From Chromobacterium haemolyticum DSM 19808 (lineage in GTDB: Bacteria > Pseudomonadota > Gammaproteobacteria > Burkholderiales > Chromobacteriaceae), in assembly GCF_000711885.1 (NCBI RefSeq), contig NZ_JONK01000025.1, positions 25,894 through 89,893 of the forward strand: DNA of 64,000 nt, written 5' to 3'. Under the pieces are notes generated by a model that was not told where the DNA came from, did no database searches, and saw only the letters and a program-made list of their open reading frames with translations. This document shows, piece by piece, positions 53,424 to 62,818 of this stretch (position 1 is the stretch's first letter; each line of letters begins with the position of its first letter). Both the position numbers and the translations under genes were made by a program.

Positions 53424-53449
53424 CTTTCGCGTGATATCCACCGCGAAAG
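53424..53449. promoter_or_regulatory. Palindrome in the luxR-type/aldehyde dehydrogenase intergenic region
   Basis: CTTTCGCG (53424-53431) and CGCGAAAG (53442-53449), perfect 8-base arms with a 10-base spacer, 11 bases upstream of the LuxR-type start codon and about 97 bases before the divergent operon. A likely operator. Confidence 0.5.
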
Positions 53450-53545
53450 GGGCTGACTAGTATGGCTTCACCTTGCGCGACAAGACCAGCCACCACGTGA
53501 ACACCCCTCTCCACCCGTCGCGCTGGTTGAATAGGAGTGATCGCC

Positions 53546-55045
53546 ATGCCCTTGCAAGATCTGTCCTACTGGCAACGCCGCGCCGCCGATTTGCACCCGC
53601 CGTACCAGGCCTTCATCAATGGCCAGTTCGTCCCTGCCACAGACCAACGCACCTTCACCGACACCAGCCCGGTCAGCGGCCGGCCGTTGGCCGAAATCGC
53701 CCGCTGCGGCGAGGCGGATGTTGAACTGGCGGTGCGGGCCGCCCGCGCCAGCTTCGAATCCGGCGCCTGGTCGCGCCGCCACCCGCGCCAACGCAAGGCC
53801 GTGCTCCAAAAACTGGCCGCGCTGATCCGCGAACACGCCGACGAACTGGCCCTGTTGGACTGTCTGGACATCGGCAAACCCATCGCGGATGCGCGCAATA
53901 TAGATGTGCCGGGCGCCGCCGGCGTGTTCGACTGGTACGCCGAAGCCGCCGACAAGCTGTACGGCGAGATAGCCCCCGGGGCGGATAACGCGCTGGCCCT
54001 GGTCACCCGCGAACCGCTGGGCGTCGCGGCGGCGGTGATCCCGTGGAATTTCCCGCTGGACATGGCCGCGTGGAAGCTGGCGCCGGCGCTGATGGCCGGC
54101 AATAGCGTCATCCTGAAGCCGGCCGAGCAATCGCCGCTGTCGGCATTGCGTCTGGCCCAACTGGCGCGCGAGGCCGGCCTGCCGGACGGGGTGCTGAACG
54201 TGCTGCCAGGCTTTGGTGAAGAGGTGGGCCGGCCGCTAGGCCTGCACCCGGACGTGGATAGCCTGAGCTTTACCGGCTCCACCGAAGTGGGCAAAGCTTT
54301 CCTGCGCTACGCGGCGGACTCCAATATGAAAAGAGTCGCGTTGGAATGCGGCGGCAAAAGCCCCAATCTGGTATTCGACGACTGCGATCTGGACGCCGCC
54401 GCCCGACACGCGGCCTTCGGCATTTTCTTCAACCAGGGCCAGGTGTGCTCCGCCAATTCCCGCCTCTTGCTGCAACGCTCCATTGCGGACGATTTTCTGG
54501 AACGCTTGCTGAGCGAGGCGAACGCCCTGCAACCCGGCAATCCCCTAGACCCAGCCACGCGCAGCGGCAGCATCGTCGACGCCCGCCAGGCCGGGCGCAT
54601 CATGGATCACATCGACAAAGCCCGCCGCCAAGGCGCGCGCCTGCTCTGCGGGGGCGAGCGCTTCAGCATAGACGGGAGCGATTGCTACATCCGCCCCACC
54701 ATCTTCACCGAGGTCCGGCCGGACATGGCGCTGGCGCGCGAGGAGGTCTTCGGCCCGGTGTTGGCCGTCATTCCCTTCGACACCGAGACCGAGGCCGTGG
54801 CCATCGCCAACGACAGCCGTTACGGGCTGGCCGCCTCGGTCTGGACCCGGGACCTGTCGCGCGCCCATCGTCTTGCGCGTCGGCTACGCGCCGGCACCGT
54901 CTCGGTCAACACCGTGGACGCCCTGGATCCCGGTCTGCCGTTTGGCGGCTGCAAACAATCCGGCTTTGGCCGCGACCTCTCGCTCCACGCCATCGACCAC
55001 TACACCCACCTCAAAACCACCTGGGTGCAATTACAAAACGAGTAG
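53546..55045 (+). CDS. NAD(P)-dependent aldehyde dehydrogenase, PuuC-like paralogue
   Basis: 499 residues from the ATG at 53546 (AGGAG 8 bases upstream). Catalytic Cys301 in NQGQVCSANSR and Glu267 in VALECGGKSPN; coenzyme site VIPWNFP. It is a paralogue of the enzyme at 10945-12432 and belongs to the gamma-aminobutyraldehyde dehydrogenase group. With the permease and aminotransferase that follow it forms an amine uptake-transamination-oxidation set. Confidence 0.87.
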   Translation: MPLQDLSYWQRRAADLHPPYQAFINGQFVPATDQRTFTDTSPVSGRPLAEIARCGEADVELAVRAARASFESGAWSRRHPRQRKAVLQKLAALIREHADELALLDCLDIGKPIADARNIDVPGAAGVFDWYAEAADKLYGEIAPGADNALALVTREPLGVAAAVIPWNFPLDMAAWKLAPALMAGNSVILKPAEQSPLSALRLAQLAREAGLPDGVLNVLPGFGEEVGRPLGLHPDVDSLSFTGSTEVGKAFLRYAADSNMKRVALECGGKSPNLVFDDCDLDAAARHAAFGIFFNQGQVCSANSRLLLQRSIADDFLERLLSEANALQPGNPLDPATRSGSIVDARQAGRIMDHIDKARRQGARLLCGGERFSIDGSDCYIRPTIFTEVRPDMALAREEVFGPVLAVIPFDTETEAVAIANDSRYGLAASVWTRDLSRAHRLARRLRAGTVSVNTVDALDPGLPFGGCKQSGFGRDLSLHAIDHYTHLKTTWVQLQNE

Positions 55046-55100
55046 CCGCCTGAGACCGGCCGTCCCGGAGTCACCACAACAAGACAATAGGAGACACACC

Positions 55101-56519
55101 ATGCACAAGCCGCAAGCCCACCTTGCTCCGCCGCGGGCCGCCGCCCGCTCCTCCGCTCCCTTTCGCGCCAGCCTGGGGCTCCCCCCGCTGCTCGCCGTCG
55201 CCATCGGCCTCGTTGTGTCCCAAGGCGTCATGGTGCTGATGCTGCAAGGCGCCGGCATGGCCGGCATCGGATTTCTGATCCCGCTGAGCATGGCTTTCCT
55301 GCTGGCGCTCTGCTACGCCGTATCCTTCTCCGAGCTGGCGCTGATGATTCCCCGCGCGGGCAGCCTCAGCAGCTATACCGAAGTGGCCCTGGGACAGTTC
55401 CCCGCCATCCTGGCCACCTTTTCCGGCTATGTGGTGGTGGCCATGTTCGCCCTGTCGGCGGAGCTCCTGCTGCTGGACCGCATTGTCAACCAGGTCTACC
55501 CCGGCGTCTTTCCCCTCAACAGCGTCGCCTACGGCGTGTTGCTGATCTTCACCCTGCTCAATCTGCTGGGCATCGATGTGTTCGCCCGCCTGCAATCGGC
55601 GCTGACACTGGTGATGATCATCGCGCTGCTGGCGCTGGGGACCACCGCACTGAGCGGCGACGGCCCTCCCGCCCTTGCCCAGGCCGCCAATAGCGACTGG
55701 AACCCTCTGGGCGTTGGCGTGCTGACGCTGGGAGCGCTGGCGATCTGGGGTTTTGTCGGCGCAGAGTTCACCTGCCCGCTGGTGGAGGAAACCCGCCGCC
55801 CAGAACGCAATATCCCGCTGGCGATGATGCTGGGCCTCAGCGTGATCTTCATCACCATCGCCCTGTACTGCGTGGGCGCGCTCTATCACCTGCCGCGCGC
55901 CACCCTGACTGGCGCACCACTGCCACACCTCGAATACGCCACCGCGCTGCTGGGCCAGACCGGCAAGCTGACGGTGGTGATCATCGCCTTCACCGCCACC
56001 TGCAGCACGCTCAACAGCTCCTTGGCGGCAGTGCCGCGCATGCTGTACGGCATGGCGCGCAACGGCCAGGTCTTTCCCCAGTTCAAACAGCTGAGCCGGC
56101 GCTACCGCACCCCATGGGTGGCCGTGCTGTTCGTCGCCCTGATCACCGGCGCGCCGGTGCTGCTGATGGGCGATGACCCTGACACCATCGGCCGGCTGTT
56201 GCTGGCGGCGGCCATCGCCTGGCTCCTGGCCTACATTATCTGCCACCTGGATGTGATAGCCCTGCGCCGCCGCTACCCCAAACTGGACCGCCCCTTCAAA
56301 ACCCCGTTCTACCCACTGCCGCAATGCCTGGGCATCGTTGGCATGCTGATCGCCATTTACCACGTGTCTCCCAGTCCGGACATGAGCGTCGCTATCTTCG
56401 CCAGCGCCGGTATCGTGCTCGGCATCGTGTCCTTGATCGCCGTCCTGTGGATCAAGCTGGTGATGCGCAAACCGCTGTTCAGCCCGGAATCACTGGACCA
56501 GGCACTGACCCGCCAATAA
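55101..56519 (+). CDS. APC-family amino acid/amine permease
   Basis: 472 residues from the ATG at 55101 (AGGAGA upstream); the open frame extends 5' into the preceding gene but only as an overlap. About 12 transmembrane helices with the APC start pattern (LLAVAIGLVVSQGVMVLMLQG, MIPRAGSLSSYTEVALG). The residues GFVGAEFTCPLVEETRRPER in helix 6 region fit the family. Likely imports the amine degraded by its neighbours; the substrate is unknown. Confidence 0.85.
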   Translation: MHKPQAHLAPPRAAARSSAPFRASLGLPPLLAVAIGLVVSQGVMVLMLQGAGMAGIGFLIPLSMAFLLALCYAVSFSELALMIPRAGSLSSYTEVALGQFPAILATFSGYVVVAMFALSAELLLLDRIVNQVYPGVFPLNSVAYGVLLIFTLLNLLGIDVFARLQSALTLVMIIALLALGTTALSGDGPPALAQAANSDWNPLGVGVLTLGALAIWGFVGAEFTCPLVEETRRPERNIPLAMMLGLSVIFITIALYCVGALYHLPRATLTGAPLPHLEYATALLGQTGKLTVVIIAFTATCSTLNSSLAAVPRMLYGMARNGQVFPQFKQLSRRYRTPWVAVLFVALITGAPVLLMGDDPDTIGRLLLAAAIAWLLAYIICHLDVIALRRRYPKLDRPFKTPFYPLPQCLGIVGMLIAIYHVSPSPDMSVAIFASAGIVLGIVSLIAVLWIKLVMRKPLFSPESLDQALTRQ

Positions 56520-56565
56520 CCGAAAGCCGGGCTCAGCCCGGAGCATTCCTCATCAGGAGACCAGC

Positions 56566-57951
56566 ATGAACACGACCGCCATGCCCCGCCGCAGCACCCG
56601 CGACTACCAGCAACTAGACGCCACCCACCACATCAACGCCTTTCTCGACCAGAAAGCCCTGAACCAGGAAGGTCCGCGGGTGATAGCCGAAGGCCGGGGC
56701 GTGTATCTATGGGATACGGACGGCAAGCGCTATCTGGACGGCATGTCCGGCCTATGGTGCACCCAGGTGGGCTACGGCCGGCAGGAACTGATAGCCGCCG
56801 CCGCCCAGCAATTGCAACAACTCAGCTATTACAATGTGTTCTTCCACACCACCCACCCGGCGGTGAACGAGCTCTCGGAACGGCTGTTTTCCCTGCTGCC
56901 CGGCGACTACCGCCACGTGATCTACACCAACTCCGGCTCCGAGTCCAACGAGCTGCTGATCCGCTGCGTGCGCCGCTATTGGGACGTGATGGGCAAGCCG
57001 GAGAAAAAAATCTTCATCGGCCGCCACAACGGCTACCACGGCTCCACCGTGGGCAGCGCCAGCCTGGGCGGCATGAAGTTCATGCACGAGATGGGAGACC
57101 TGCCCATCCCCGGCGTGGAACACATTGGCGAGCCATACTGGTTCGCCCACGGCGGCGGACTCAGCCCGGAAGCGTTTGGCCGTCAATGCGCGCAAGAGCT
57201 GGAAGACAAGATTCTGGCGCTGGGCGCCGACAAGGTGGCCGCTTTCGTGGCCGAGCCCTTCCAGGGCGCCGGCGGCATGATTTTCCCGCCGGACAGCTAT
57301 TGGCCGGAAATCCAGCGCATCTGCCGCCAGTACGACGTGCTGCTATGCGCTGACGAAGTGATAGGCGGCTTTGGCCGCACCGGGGAATGGTTCTCCCACC
57401 AGCATTTCAACTTTCAGCCGGACACGCTCAGCATCGCCAAGGGCCTGACCTCCGGCTACATCCCGATGGGCGGCCTGGTGCTGTCTCGCCGCATTGGCGA
57501 AACACTGGTGGAGCAAGGCGGCGTCTTCGCCCACGGCCTGACCTATTCCGGCCACCCGGTGGCCGCCGCCGTGGCGCTGGCCAACCTGGGCGTGCTGCAA
57601 AACGAAGGCCTAGTCGAGCGCGCCAGGACGGACACCGGCCCCTATCTGCAAGCCTGCCTGCGCGAAGTGTTCGGCAAACACCCGCTGGTGGGCGAAATCC
57701 AGGGCGTAGGCCTGGTGGCCGCCTTGCAGTTCTGCCGGGAGAAAACCACGCGCCAGCGTTTCTCCGACGAAACCGACATCAGTTGGCGCTGCCGCAGCAT
57801 AGGTTTTGATGAGGGCGTGATCATACGCTCCACGCTTGGCCGCATGATCATGGCGCCGGCGCTGGTGATCAGCCGCAGCGAAATAGACGAACTCATAGAC
57901 AAGACCCGCATCGCAGTGGATCGCACCGCGGAGGAGATAGGGGCGCGCTAG
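56566..57951 (+). CDS. Class III omega-aminotransferase, SpuC paralogue
   Basis: 461 residues. PLP Lys292 in SIAKGLTSGYIP and Asp263 in CADEVIGGFGRTG. The N terminus (LDATHHINAFLDQKALNQEG) and length parallel the spuC product at 5183-6565. It probably transfers the terminal amino group of a diamine or omega-amino compound to pyruvate; its aldehyde product would be oxidised by the first gene of this operon. AGGAGA precedes the start. Confidence 0.87.
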   Translation: MNTTAMPRRSTRDYQQLDATHHINAFLDQKALNQEGPRVIAEGRGVYLWDTDGKRYLDGMSGLWCTQVGYGRQELIAAAAQQLQQLSYYNVFFHTTHPAVNELSERLFSLLPGDYRHVIYTNSGSESNELLIRCVRRYWDVMGKPEKKIFIGRHNGYHGSTVGSASLGGMKFMHEMGDLPIPGVEHIGEPYWFAHGGGLSPEAFGRQCAQELEDKILALGADKVAAFVAEPFQGAGGMIFPPDSYWPEIQRICRQYDVLLCADEVIGGFGRTGEWFSHQHFNFQPDTLSIAKGLTSGYIPMGGLVLSRRIGETLVEQGGVFAHGLTYSGHPVAAAVALANLGVLQNEGLVERARTDTGPYLQACLREVFGKHPLVGEIQGVGLVAALQFCREKTTRQRFSDETDISWRCRSIGFDEGVIIRSTLGRMIMAPALVISRSEIDELIDKTRIAVDRTAEEIGAR

Positions 57952-57978
57952 ATGGACGCATGAGTGGGAGGAAGGGGC

Positions 57979-58006
57979 GGCCAGGCTGCTGCCTGGCCTT
58001 TTCGTT
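57979..58006 (+). terminator. Rho-independent terminator after the aminotransferase
   Basis: Perfect 8-bp stem GGCCAGGC/GCCTGGCC with TGCT loop, followed by TTTTCGTTT. Confidence 0.9.
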
Positions 58007-58097
58007 TGGAACCCTAAACAATCTGACGAGAAACCCGCCACACCAAGCCATGGCCGCTTGGAACAGCGTTGCATCAACCGATGTCGCCTGGTGAGCG

Positions 58098-58191
58098 CGC
58101 CTTCAAAAAGCTCATGCACTGTGTGTACACTCCGCTTTCTCAGCCGTTTTCGCCTTGTCTCGCCCTTGCTCGCGAGATCGTAAACACGTTC
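58098..58191 (-). repeat. MITE family A, truncated copy
   Basis: Matches the second two-thirds of the inverse-oriented copies (CTCATGCACTGTG, CTTTCTCAGCCGTTTTCGCC, CTCGCGAGATCGTAAACACG). The left end is lost. The right flank TCA (58192-58194) is the TGA stop of the LysR gene on minus. Confidence 0.8.
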
Positions 58192-59097
58192 TCAGCCGGC
58201 AGCGCTGCCCAATAATTGCAAACACAGCTCGCGCACGGCCTCTGCCTTGCGCGTCAGCCTCAAGGCCTGCGGCCAGGCCAGCATGATGGGTAGCCGCGGC
58301 ACCTCGTCGGCGATATCCAGACAGGCCAGCTTGCCGCCGCCGTAAGCCATATCCACCTCCGGCCGCAAATTAAGCAAGGCATAGCCGAACCCCGCCGCCA
58401 CCAACCCGCGCGCCAGTTCGAAATTGATGGTGCGCAGCCCCACTTTCGGCTCCAGCCGCTGCTGCCGGAACAAGGACAGGAAGTACTCGCGGCTGTGCGG
58501 CAGATCCAGCAACACCAAGGGCTCCGCCGCCAGTTCCGCCAGCGACACCGCGCCGCGCCGGGCCAGTGGATGATCCGCCGCCACCAAGGCATAAGGGCGC
58601 GCGCCGGACAGCGGCAGCTTGTGCAAGCTCTCCGGCAAACCCAGGTCATAGGCCAAAGCCAGCTCGATCCGCCCGTCCGCCAGCGCCTCCCGCAACTGCT
58701 GGGCGTCGCCTTCCAGCAAAACCACCTCCAGCTCGGGATAAGCGTCGCGCAAAGCGGACAACAGCCGCGGCAACAAGATGGGCGCGATAGTGGAGAAACA
58801 ACCCAGCATCACCCTGCCGCGCAAGGACTGGCTGATCTCCTGCGCCTGCGGCGTCAAATCCTCCGCATGCTTCAACAACTGACGCGCGGCGGCAATGAAG
58901 CTGCGCCCGGCTGGCGTCAGCGACACGCCGCGCGCGTGGTGGCGCATGAACAGCTGCAGACCGAACACCTCTTCCAACTGAGCGATGGCGCTGGACACGC
59001 CGGGCTGCGACGTGTGCAACGCCTTGGCCGCCGCGGTGACACTGCCATGATCCGCCACAGCGACCAGATAAGCTAATTGCCTCAGGGTATATTGCAT
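58192..59097 (-). CDS. LysR-family regulator, divergent from the monooxygenase operon
   Basis: 301 residues. Helix-turn-helix MQYTLRQLAYLVAVADHGSV and ALHTSQPGVSSAIAQLEEVF; effector domain with GRVMLGCFSTIAPILLPRLL and the periplasmic-binding-like fold after it (OxyR/CynR-like). 98 bases separate it from the divergent flavin monooxygenase gene, so it likely regulates that operon. Its stop codon is a MITE target. Confidence 0.88.
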   Translation of the reverse strand: MQYTLRQLAYLVAVADHGSVTAAAKALHTSQPGVSSAIAQLEEVFGLQLFMRHHARGVSLTPAGRSFIAAARQLLKHAEDLTPQAQEISQSLRGRVMLGCFSTIAPILLPRLLSALRDAYPELEVVLLEGDAQQLREALADGRIELALAYDLGLPESLHKLPLSGARPYALVAADHPLARRGAVSLAELAAEPLVLLDLPHSREYFLSLFRQQRLEPKVGLRTINFELARGLVAAGFGYALLNLRPEVDMAYGGGKLACLDIADEVPRLPIMLAWPQALRLTRKAEAVRELCLQLLGSAAG

Positions 59098-59195
59098 AAC
59101 TTAAAATTATCCAATGCAGAAGATATAACTATTTTCCGTATTCAGACTGGCTTCGTAGACTGCCCCTTGTCAAGCACGTAACAGGAGGCGTCAAG

Positions 59196-60464
59196 ATGAC
59201 AATCGAAAAAACAGACACGCTGATCATTGGCGGCGGCCAAGCCGGCATCGCCATCAGCGAACACCTGAGCCGCAACGATGTGCCCCACATCGTACTGGAG
59301 CGCCACCGCATCGCCGAACGCTGGCGCAGCCAACGCTGGGATTCACTAGTCTGCAACGGCCCAGCCTGGCATGACCGCTTTCCCGGCCTGGAATTCGCCG
59401 CTCTGGACCCGGACGCCTTCGCGCCCAAAGAGCGGGTGGCGGATTACCTCGAGGCTTACGCCAGGAAGTTCAACGCGCCCATCCGGACCGGAGTGGACGT
59501 GCTGAAAGTCAGCCGCAACTCAGACCGCGCCGGTTTCACCGCGGAAACCTCGGCTGGCGCATTTGAAGCCGCACGCGTGGTAGCCGCCACCGGTCCCTTC
59601 CAAAAACCCGTCATTCCCTCTATCGCCCCCAAGGACCAGCCGCTGCTGCAAATCCACTCCGCCGACTACCGCAAGCCGGAACAGCTGCCGGAGGGCGCGG
59701 TGCTGGTGGTGGGCGCCGGCTCCTCCGGCGTGCAGATCGCCGACGAACTACAACGCGCCGGCAAACGCGTCTATCTATCCGTCGGCACCCACAACCGCCC
59801 CCCGCGCAACTACCGTAACCGCGACTTCTGCTGGTGGCTGGGCGTATTGGGCGAATGGACCGCCACCGCCCCCAAACCGGACGCCGCCCACGTGACCATC
59901 GCCGTCAGCGGCGCGCGCGGCGGCCACACCGTGGATTTCCGTGCGCTGGCGCAACAAGGCATCACCCTGTTGGGCAGCACCCAATCGTTTGAACGCGGCG
60001 TGGCCCGTTTCGCCCCTGACCTGGCCGACAACCTCGCCCGCGGCGATGCTAACTACTTGGCTCTGCTGGCGGCGGCGGACGCCTATATCCAACGCAACCG
60101 GCTGGATCTGCCGGAGGAGCCGGCCGCGCGCCATATGCTGCCGGACCCGGAATGCGTGACCCAGCCCACTCTGGAGCTGGACTTGGCCTCGGCCGGCGTC
60201 GCCAGCATCATCTGGGCCACCGGCTTCGCCACGGACTACAGCTGGCTGCAAGTCCAGGCGTTCAACGACCAAGGCCAGCCGCAACATCAGCGCGGCGTGT
60301 CCAGCGAGCCCGGTGTCTACTTCCTGGGCCTGCCCTGGCTGTCCCACCGCGGCTCCTCCTTCCTCTGGGGGGTATGGCACGATGCCCGCTTCATTGCCGA
60401 TCATATCGCCACCCAACGCCAATATGCCGCCTACCGGGACGCCGGCCAGCGCGCCGCCCGCTAA
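59196..60464 (+). CDS. Flavin-dependent monooxygenase (FMO-like)
   Basis: 422 residues. FAD motif TLIIGGGQAGIAISEHL (~8) and NADPH motif VLVVGAGSSGVQIADEL (~168). The FMO-type linker between the two sites is present in altered form (IHSADYRKPEQL). C-terminal IIWATGFATDYSWL is the ATG-type motif of FMO-like enzymes. Such enzymes oxygenate N or S atoms of small molecules. First gene of a four-gene operon with ridA, DUF1028 and argE-like genes; substrate unknown. Confidence 0.8.
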   Translation: MTIEKTDTLIIGGGQAGIAISEHLSRNDVPHIVLERHRIAERWRSQRWDSLVCNGPAWHDRFPGLEFAALDPDAFAPKERVADYLEAYARKFNAPIRTGVDVLKVSRNSDRAGFTAETSAGAFEAARVVAATGPFQKPVIPSIAPKDQPLLQIHSADYRKPEQLPEGAVLVVGAGSSGVQIADELQRAGKRVYLSVGTHNRPPRNYRNRDFCWWLGVLGEWTATAPKPDAAHVTIAVSGARGGHTVDFRALAQQGITLLGSTQSFERGVARFAPDLADNLARGDANYLALLAAADAYIQRNRLDLPEEPAARHMLPDPECVTQPTLELDLASAGVASIIWATGFATDYSWLQVQAFNDQGQPQHQRGVSSEPGVYFLGLPWLSHRGSSFLWGVWHDARFIADHIATQRQYAAYRDAGQRAAR

Positions 60465-60475
60465 AGGACACCATC

Positions 60476-60898
60476 ATGACCCACACCCGCATCCGCCCGT
60501 TCAACACCCGGGAAACCTATCCGGAGCAAAACCTGGACAACGACCTGTGCCAGGCCGTGGTGGCCGGTAATCTCGTGTTTCTGCGCGGCCAGATTGGCCA
60601 AGACCTGGACAGCCGCGAATCCGTAGGCATAGGCGACGTGGCCGCCCAGGCCGAACAAGCGATGGCCAATGTGAAGCTGCTGCTGGAAGAAGCCGGCAGC
60701 GAACTGGGCGATATCTGCAAGATCGTGATCTACCTCACCGACCCGCGCTACCGGGAAGCCGTTTATCTGGTGGTGGGCCGATGGCTGAAAGGCGTCTACC
60801 CGGTATCCACCGGCCTGGTGGTGTCGGCGCTGGCTCGGCCGGAGTGGCTAGTGGAAATCGACGTCACCGCCGTCATCCCCGAGGAGCGCCGCCAATGA
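60476..60898 (+). CDS. RidA/YjgF-family imine deaminase-like protein
   Basis: 140 residues from the ATG at 60476. It has the Rid fold landmarks: VVAGNLVFLRGQIGQDLD, DICKIVIYLTDPRYREAVY and the conserved Arg and Glu in ALARPEWLVEIDVTAV. RidA proteins hydrolyse reactive enamines/imines to ketones and ammonia. Placed directly after a flavin monooxygenase, it may act on an imine made by that enzyme. It overlaps the DUF1028 gene by 4 bases (ATGA). Confidence 0.87.
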   Translation: MTHTRIRPFNTRETYPEQNLDNDLCQAVVAGNLVFLRGQIGQDLDSRESVGIGDVAAQAEQAMANVKLLLEEAGSELGDICKIVIYLTDPRYREAVYLVVGRWLKGVYPVSTGLVVSALARPEWLVEIDVTAVIPEERRQ

Positions 60899-61569
60899 CC
60901 TTCTCCATCGCGGCCCGCTGCCAGGACAGCGGCATGGTGGGCGTCGCCATCGCCTCCTCCAGCATCTGCGTGGCCAGCCGTTGCGCCCATGTGCGCGCCG
61001 GCGTGGGCGCCGCGCTGAGCCAGAACGTGAGCAACCCGCTGCTCGGCCCGCTGGCGCTGGACCTGATGGCTGCCGGCAGCGGGGATGCCGCGCTGAGCGC
61101 AGCCCTGCGCTCGGCGGATCCTCACCTGGAATGGCGGCAACTAGTGCTGGCCCCGCTTCAAGGCCGCCCGCAAGTCATCACCGGCCGGCATGCGCTGGGC
61201 CGGCATGGCGCCGCCACTGGCCGAGACTGCGCCGCCGGCGGCAACCTGCTGGCAACGTCCGAGCTGCCCCAAGCCATGGTAGCCGCCTACGAAGCCGGCG
61301 ACGGCGGCCTGCCGGAACGCCTGCTGGCGGCGCTACAAGCCGCTGTGGACGCGGGAGGAGAAGCCGGCCCCATCCATTCCGCCGGCCTGCTGGCCACTGG
61401 CGATACCGCATGGCCGGCCATCAACCTGCGCATAGATTGGAGCGACGGCCAGCCGGTGGCGGAACTGGCCGAGCTGTGGCGGCGCTACCAGCCGCAGATG
61501 GACGCCTACCTTACCCGAGCGCGATCGCCGCAGCATGCGCCCAGCTATGGCGTGGCGGGAGACCCATAA
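60895..61569 (+). CDS. DUF1028 protein (Ntn-hydrolase-like)
   Basis: 224 residues. Starts MTFSIAARCQDSGMVGVAIA, with the conserved GVGAALSQNVSNPLLG and GRDCAAGGNLLA segments of DUF1028. The family has an Ntn-hydrolase-like fold and is often encoded beside amidohydrolases and peptidases; its reaction is not established. The start ATG overlaps the ridA stop and its own stop overlaps the next start (TAATG), so all are coupled. Confidence 0.85.
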   Translation: MTFSIAARCQDSGMVGVAIASSSICVASRCAHVRAGVGAALSQNVSNPLLGPLALDLMAAGSGDAALSAALRSADPHLEWRQLVLAPLQGRPQVITGRHALGRHGAATGRDCAAGGNLLATSELPQAMVAAYEAGDGGLPERLLAALQAAVDAGGEAGPIHSAGLLATGDTAWPAINLRIDWSDGQPVAELAELWRRYQPQMDAYLTRARSPQHAPSYGVAGDP

Positions 61570-62741
61570 TGCAACGCTACAGCTCGTTGGCCATGCTGAA
61601 ACGGCTGGTCGGCTTCGACACCGTCAGCCACCGCTCCAACCTGGAACTGATTCACTTCGTGCGCGACTACCTGGCCGGCTGGGGCATCCCCAGCCAGCTG
61701 ATTGCCAACGAAGACGGCAGCAAGGCCAACCTCTACGCCACCATCGGCCCCGCGGACCAGGGCGGCGTGATGCTGGCCGGCCACACCGATGTGGTGCCGG
61801 TGGACGGCCAAGCCTGGAACAGCGACCCTTTCCGCCTCCAAGTGCGAGACCAACGCGCCTACGGCCGCGGCTGCGCCGACATGAAAGGCTTCATCGCCGC
61901 CGTGCTGGCTGCCGTGCCGGACTTCGCCGCCGCCCGGCTGCGCACCCCGCTGCACATCGCGCTCAGCTACGACGAAGAAATCGGCTGCATCGGCGTGCGC
62001 CGGCTACTGGACGTGCTGGGCGGGCTGCCGACGCTGCCCAGAATGGGCATCGTCGGCGAGCCCACGCTCATGCGCGTGGTGGCCGCCCACAAGGGCAAGC
62101 TCGCCTATCAAGTGCGCCTTCGCGGCAAGGCCGGACACTCCAGCCTGCCCCAGGCCGGCGTCAATGCCGTGGAATACGCGGCGGAGCTCATCGTCTTCAT
62201 CCGCCAACTGGCGCGACAGCGCGCAACGGAAGGTCCGTTCGACCCGTTATATCCCGCGCCTCACACCACCCTTCATGTGGGCGCCATGCGTGGCGGCAGC
62301 GCTCTCAACATCATTCCCGAATACAGCGAATTCGAATTTGAAATCCGCCACCTGCCGGAAGACGAGCCGCAAACGCTGCTGGCCGCCATCATGGACTTTG
62401 CCCGCCAGCAACTGCTGCCCGCCATGCGCGCGGTGGACCCCGACGCCGACATCGTCTTCACCGAACGCAGCGCCTACCCCGGCCTGCTCACCGCGCCGGA
62501 CGCCGAAGTGGTGCGCTTCGCGCAATCGCTGCTGGGCGACACCCGCGCGCCGGCCAAGGTCTCCTTCGGTACGGAAGCAGGCTTGTTCTCCCAACAAGTA
62601 GGCATCCCCACCGTGGTGCTAGGCCCCGGCAGCATCACCCAGGCGCACCAGCCGGACGAATGGCTGGCGCTGGAACAACTGAGCGCCTGCGACAGGCTGC
62701 TTGCCGTCCTGAGGCAGCGGCTTAGCGAGCCCGTTCCCTGA
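61569..62741 (+). CDS. ArgE-like M20 deacylase (acetylornithine deacetylase family)
   Basis: 390 residues from the ATG at 61569. Metal-site motifs: AGHTDVVPVDG (His, Asp), GRGCADMKGF (Asp), SYDEEIGCIG (catalytic Glu), VGEPTLM (Glu) and ITQAHQPDEW (His). The dimerisation segment GKAGHSSLPQAGVNAVEYA is present. It could be the biosynthetic ArgE, but its place in a monooxygenase-RidA-DUF1028 operon suggests catabolic deacylation of an N-acyl amino acid. Confidence 0.87.
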   Translation: MQRYSSLAMLKRLVGFDTVSHRSNLELIHFVRDYLAGWGIPSQLIANEDGSKANLYATIGPADQGGVMLAGHTDVVPVDGQAWNSDPFRLQVRDQRAYGRGCADMKGFIAAVLAAVPDFAAARLRTPLHIALSYDEEIGCIGVRRLLDVLGGLPTLPRMGIVGEPTLMRVVAAHKGKLAYQVRLRGKAGHSSLPQAGVNAVEYAAELIVFIRQLARQRATEGPFDPLYPAPHTTLHVGAMRGGSALNIIPEYSEFEFEIRHLPEDEPQTLLAAIMDFARQQLLPAMRAVDPDADIVFTERSAYPGLLTAPDAEVVRFAQSLLGDTRAPAKVSFGTEAGLFSQQVGIPTVVLGPGSITQAHQPDEWLALEQLSACDRLLAVLRQRLSEPVP

Positions 62742-62818
62742 CCGTAATGCGCCACGCCGGAACCTTCCCGCGCTTGCGGGGGCCTACCACGGTTACATCT
62801 CGCCACGGACCGCCCCGC

